A stretch of DNA of 7,736 nt, from the NCBI GenBank assembly GCA_020425885.1, contig JAGQRA010000410.1:1-7736 (forward strand), written 5' to 3'. This document shows positions 6,981 to 7,736 of the stretch, in pieces (positions within the stretch are counted from its first letter, which is position 1; every line of letters starts with the position of its first letter). The notes under the pieces are model-generated. The model saw nothing but the letters and a program-made list of their open reading frames with translations. It was not told the DNA's origin and did not search any database. A program made the position numbers and the translations under genes. Source of the DNA: Planctomycetota bacterium. GTDB lineage: Bacteria > Planctomycetota > UBA1135 > UBA2386.

Positions 6981-7175
6981 ATGCGTTCCTTCGGATTGCT
7001 CCTCGTCGCGCTCGCCATCGGCTCCACCGTCGTCCACTTCATGAACATGGAGATGAAACTGCTCATGTGGATCGACACCTGGGGCGAAGGGGCTGCCTGG
7101 GGCATCCGCGGCGGCCTGCTCGTGCTCGGCCTCTTGCTTGCCAAAGCCGGCGGATCGAAGCCGAAGGGCGACTGA
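6981..7175 (+). CDS. Hypothetical 64-aa membrane protein
   Basis: I cannot assign a function. The protein has a hydrophobic helix at about residues 3-21, a polar turn rich in Met and Trp (FMNMEMKLLMWIDTWGEG, about 20-37), a second hydrophobic helix at about 39-56, and a basic Gly/Lys tail ending KPKGD. This is a small two-helix inner-membrane protein with both ends probably in the cytoplasm. The frame stays open upstream to an ATG at 6924, but that would add a polar, Pro/Arg-rich stretch. ATG 6981 begins exactly at the membrane helix and follows the TATCCT box by 6 bases, so I chose it. It lies 88 bases after the lipoprotein gene and converges with the small lipoprotein gene to its right. Confidence 0.7.
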   Translation: MRSFGLLLVALAIGSTVVHFMNMEMKLLMWIDTWGEGAAWGIRGGLLVLGLLLAKAGGSKPKGD

Positions 7176-7215
7176 GGCGTAGCTGGCTGTCGAGCGTCGC
7201 GCGGCTCGTCATTGA

Positions 7216-7246
7216 CCGGGCAGGCGCAGTGCCCGCTGCCGCCCGG
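7216..7246. terminator. Imperfect GC-rich hairpin between convergent small genes; possible terminator
   Basis: CCGGGC-A-GGC (7216-7225) pairs with GCCGCCCGG (7238-7246), giving nine base pairs with one bulged A and a 12-base loop. An alternative 5-bp hairpin, GGGCA/TGCCC, uses 7218-7234. No T-run follows on either strand. It is the best structure in the 128-base gap (7176-7303) between two convergent genes, where termination in both directions is expected. I see nothing else in that gap. Confidence 0.3.
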
Positions 7247-7303
7247 CGTTCCCTGGCCAGCACGGGCAATCGCCGCCTGATCGCCTGCCCCAACCGAAGC
7301 TGA

Positions 7304-7516
7304 TCAACGGTCGCCGCCGACCACCTCGTCCATCGCCTTACGGCGCTCGCGGGCCTTCACCTTCTCGCGTTCGAGATCGTTCAACAGACGCTCGCGCACC
7401 TGCATCGGCGTGGTCACGGGCAAGGCCAGCTCTGCCGACGGCGACACGGCCGCATCGGTACCACCACCGCAGCCGGCGAACACAATCACGACGAGACCGA
7501 GAGGAAGGTGCTTCAT
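7304..7516 (-). CDS. Small predicted lipoprotein with charged helical C-terminus
   Basis: A 70-residue protein of unknown function. The start MKHLPLGLVVIVFAGCGGG is a textbook lipoprotein signal, with lipobox FAGC and C16 as the expected lipidation site. After a short Ala/Ser/Pro linker, residues about 39-66 (MQVRERLLNDLEREKVKARE and the following ERRKAMDEV) are highly charged, with regular hydrophobic spacing, and should form one amphipathic or coiled-coil helix. The same frame is open to an ATG at 7600. That would place 28 Arg/Pro/Gly-rich residues before the signal peptide, so the ATG at 7516 is the better start. A G-rich run (GGGGGA) sits about two bases before it, too close to be a good Shine-Dalgarno. 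Similar tiny lipoproteins occur in many Gammaproteobacteria. The role here is unknown. Confidence 0.75.
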   Translation of the reverse strand: MKHLPLGLVVIVFAGCGGGTDAAVSPSAELALPVTTPMQVRERLLNDLEREKVKARERRKAMDEVVGGDR

Positions 7517-7596
7517 GGTCCCCCATCGGCAACGGCGCGGCCGCCCGCGACCGGTTTCCCGCTTCGGAACTGCAAGCCGCCCCGCGAACCACCCAC
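7517..7596. other. Leader/spacer upstream of the small leftward lipoprotein gene; nothing firm in it
   Basis: This stretch should hold the promoter and leader of the minus-strand lipoprotein gene, but no convincing -35/-10 pair or TAnnnT box is visible. The minus strand has a G-rich run (three short G-tracts, then GGGG) around 7580-7598 that could at most form a weak two-layer quadruplex. I see no small coding frame with a ribosome-binding site. Confidence 0.3.
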
Positions 7597-7662
7597 CCAA
7601 ACGCCGCAGCGGGGCCGAGGGCGCGATACGCCGGTTGCAGAACCCCGCGTTGCGGCGTTTGG
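7597..7662. repeat. Long imperfect palindrome (18 paired bases per arm, 28-base loop with an inner hairpin)
   Basis: The left arm (7597-7614) pairs with the right arm (7643-7662): twelve perfect pairs (CCAAACGCCGCA with TGCGGCGTTTGG), a two-base bulge on the right (GT, 7649-7650), then six perfect pairs (GCGGGG with CCCCGC). The loop 7615-7642 contains a smaller hairpin, GGCG/CGCC (7620-7632), with loop CGATA. The element lies in non-coding DNA upstream of the small leftward lipoprotein gene, 81 bases from its start codon. It could be a structured RNA leader, a REP-like element or an extruded DNA site. It has no T-run typical of a terminator. Confidence 0.7.
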
Positions 7663-7669
7663 AGAGAAG

Positions 7670-7708
7670 CTCTGAAGTGAGTCGCCCATGGGGCGACTCA
7701 CTTCAGAG
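7670..7708 (-). terminator. Perfect 18-bp stem, 3-base loop; probable terminator of a leftward gene entering from the right
   Basis: Bases 7670-7687 are the exact reverse complement of 7691-7708, with ATG (7688-7690) as the loop, so the stem has 18 perfect pairs. Read leftward, a likely stop codon (TGA, 7705-7703) lies inside the start of the stem. The bases after it are pyrimidine-rich (CTTCTCTCC), a weak substitute for a T-run. This suits the intrinsic terminator of a minus-strand gene ending here. The right arm also contains CTTC, so rightward use is possible. A REP-like or protein-binding palindrome remains an alternative. Confidence 0.5.
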
Positions 7709-7736
7709 TATGCGCTTGCCGAACGCGCTCAGGATC
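7703..7736 (-). CDS. Possible 3' end of an unidentified leftward gene (partial)
   Basis: On the minus strand the last codons would read ILSAFGKRIL then TGA at 7705-7703. Nine of the ten codons end in G or C, as in the real genes of this window, and the stop runs into a strong hairpin. Both fit a gene end. Ten residues are too few to name a product. The competing plus-strand reading starts at ATG 7710 (MRLPNALRI, also G/C at third positions) and cannot be excluded, but it lacks a Shine-Dalgarno or -10 box. Confidence 0.35.
   Translation of the reverse strand, partial: ILSAFGKRIL

Noticed and set aside
7067..7303. A 78-residue plus-strand frame overlapping the end of the 64-aa gene and the following gap
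   Set aside because: Arg-rich translation with no ribosome-binding site or domain. Its first half is a frame shadow of the membrane protein gene.
7597..7662. The imperfect palindrome as an integron attC site
   Set aside because: Its length and the AAC/GTT triplets near the ends are suggestive, but the ends do not fit the RYYYAAC and GTTRRRY boxes (two mismatches each). No integrase or further cassette site is seen.
7670..7708. The perfect hairpin as part of a CRISPR array or IS end
   Set aside because: There is only one copy, with no regular spacers, no transposase and no visible target-site duplication in the window.

Overview
This window is high-GC DNA (roughly two thirds G+C or more, with strong G/C at third codon positions). 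It most likely comes from a gammaproteobacterium or a close relative. The main clue is the end of an ISC iron-sulfur cluster operon (hscA, fdx), which is typical of Beta- and Gammaproteobacteria. Two weaker clues are a proteobacterial-type formate-tetrahydrofolate ligase and the placement of -10-like hexamers almost directly against start codons, a habit I associate with Xanthomonadales-like genomes. The order-level placement is an inference.

Layout, left to right. (1) 1-1221, plus strand: the C-terminal part of the Fe-S chaperone HscA, the ISC [2Fe-2S] ferredoxin Fdx overlapping it by 4 bases, and a 108-aa membrane protein of unknown function with its own Shine-Dalgarno. (2) 1222-1352: a short spacer with weak hairpins, an 8-bp direct repeat and a probable promoter. 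(3) 1353-3329, plus: transketolase. (4) 3348-5060, minus: formate-tetrahydrofolate ligase, convergent with transketolase, with only 18 bases between the stop codons. (5) 5165-6892, plus and divergent from the ligase gene: a large secreted lipoprotein with one fibronectin-III-like domain, an Asn-Gly/poly-Gly linker and a large C-terminal domain I cannot name. (6) 6981-7175, plus: a 64-aa two-helix membrane protein. (7) 7304-7516, minus: a 70-aa lipoprotein with a charged helical tail. (8) 7517-7736: a non-coding stretch with two long, closely spaced palindromes, and probably the last codons of a leftward gene at the right edge.

How the genes relate. Only hscA-fdx form a recognised functional unit (Fe-S cluster assembly). 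Transketolase (pentose phosphate pathway) and the ligase (one-carbon folate metabolism) are stand-alone housekeeping genes that happen to converge. The lipoprotein and the small membrane or envelope proteins look like single-gene units. I see no mobile element, CRISPR array, RNA gene or defence system. I did not find a clearly new multi-gene system. The points most worth a second look are the paired palindromes at 7597-7708, the unknown domain of the large lipoprotein, and the likely leaderless genes.
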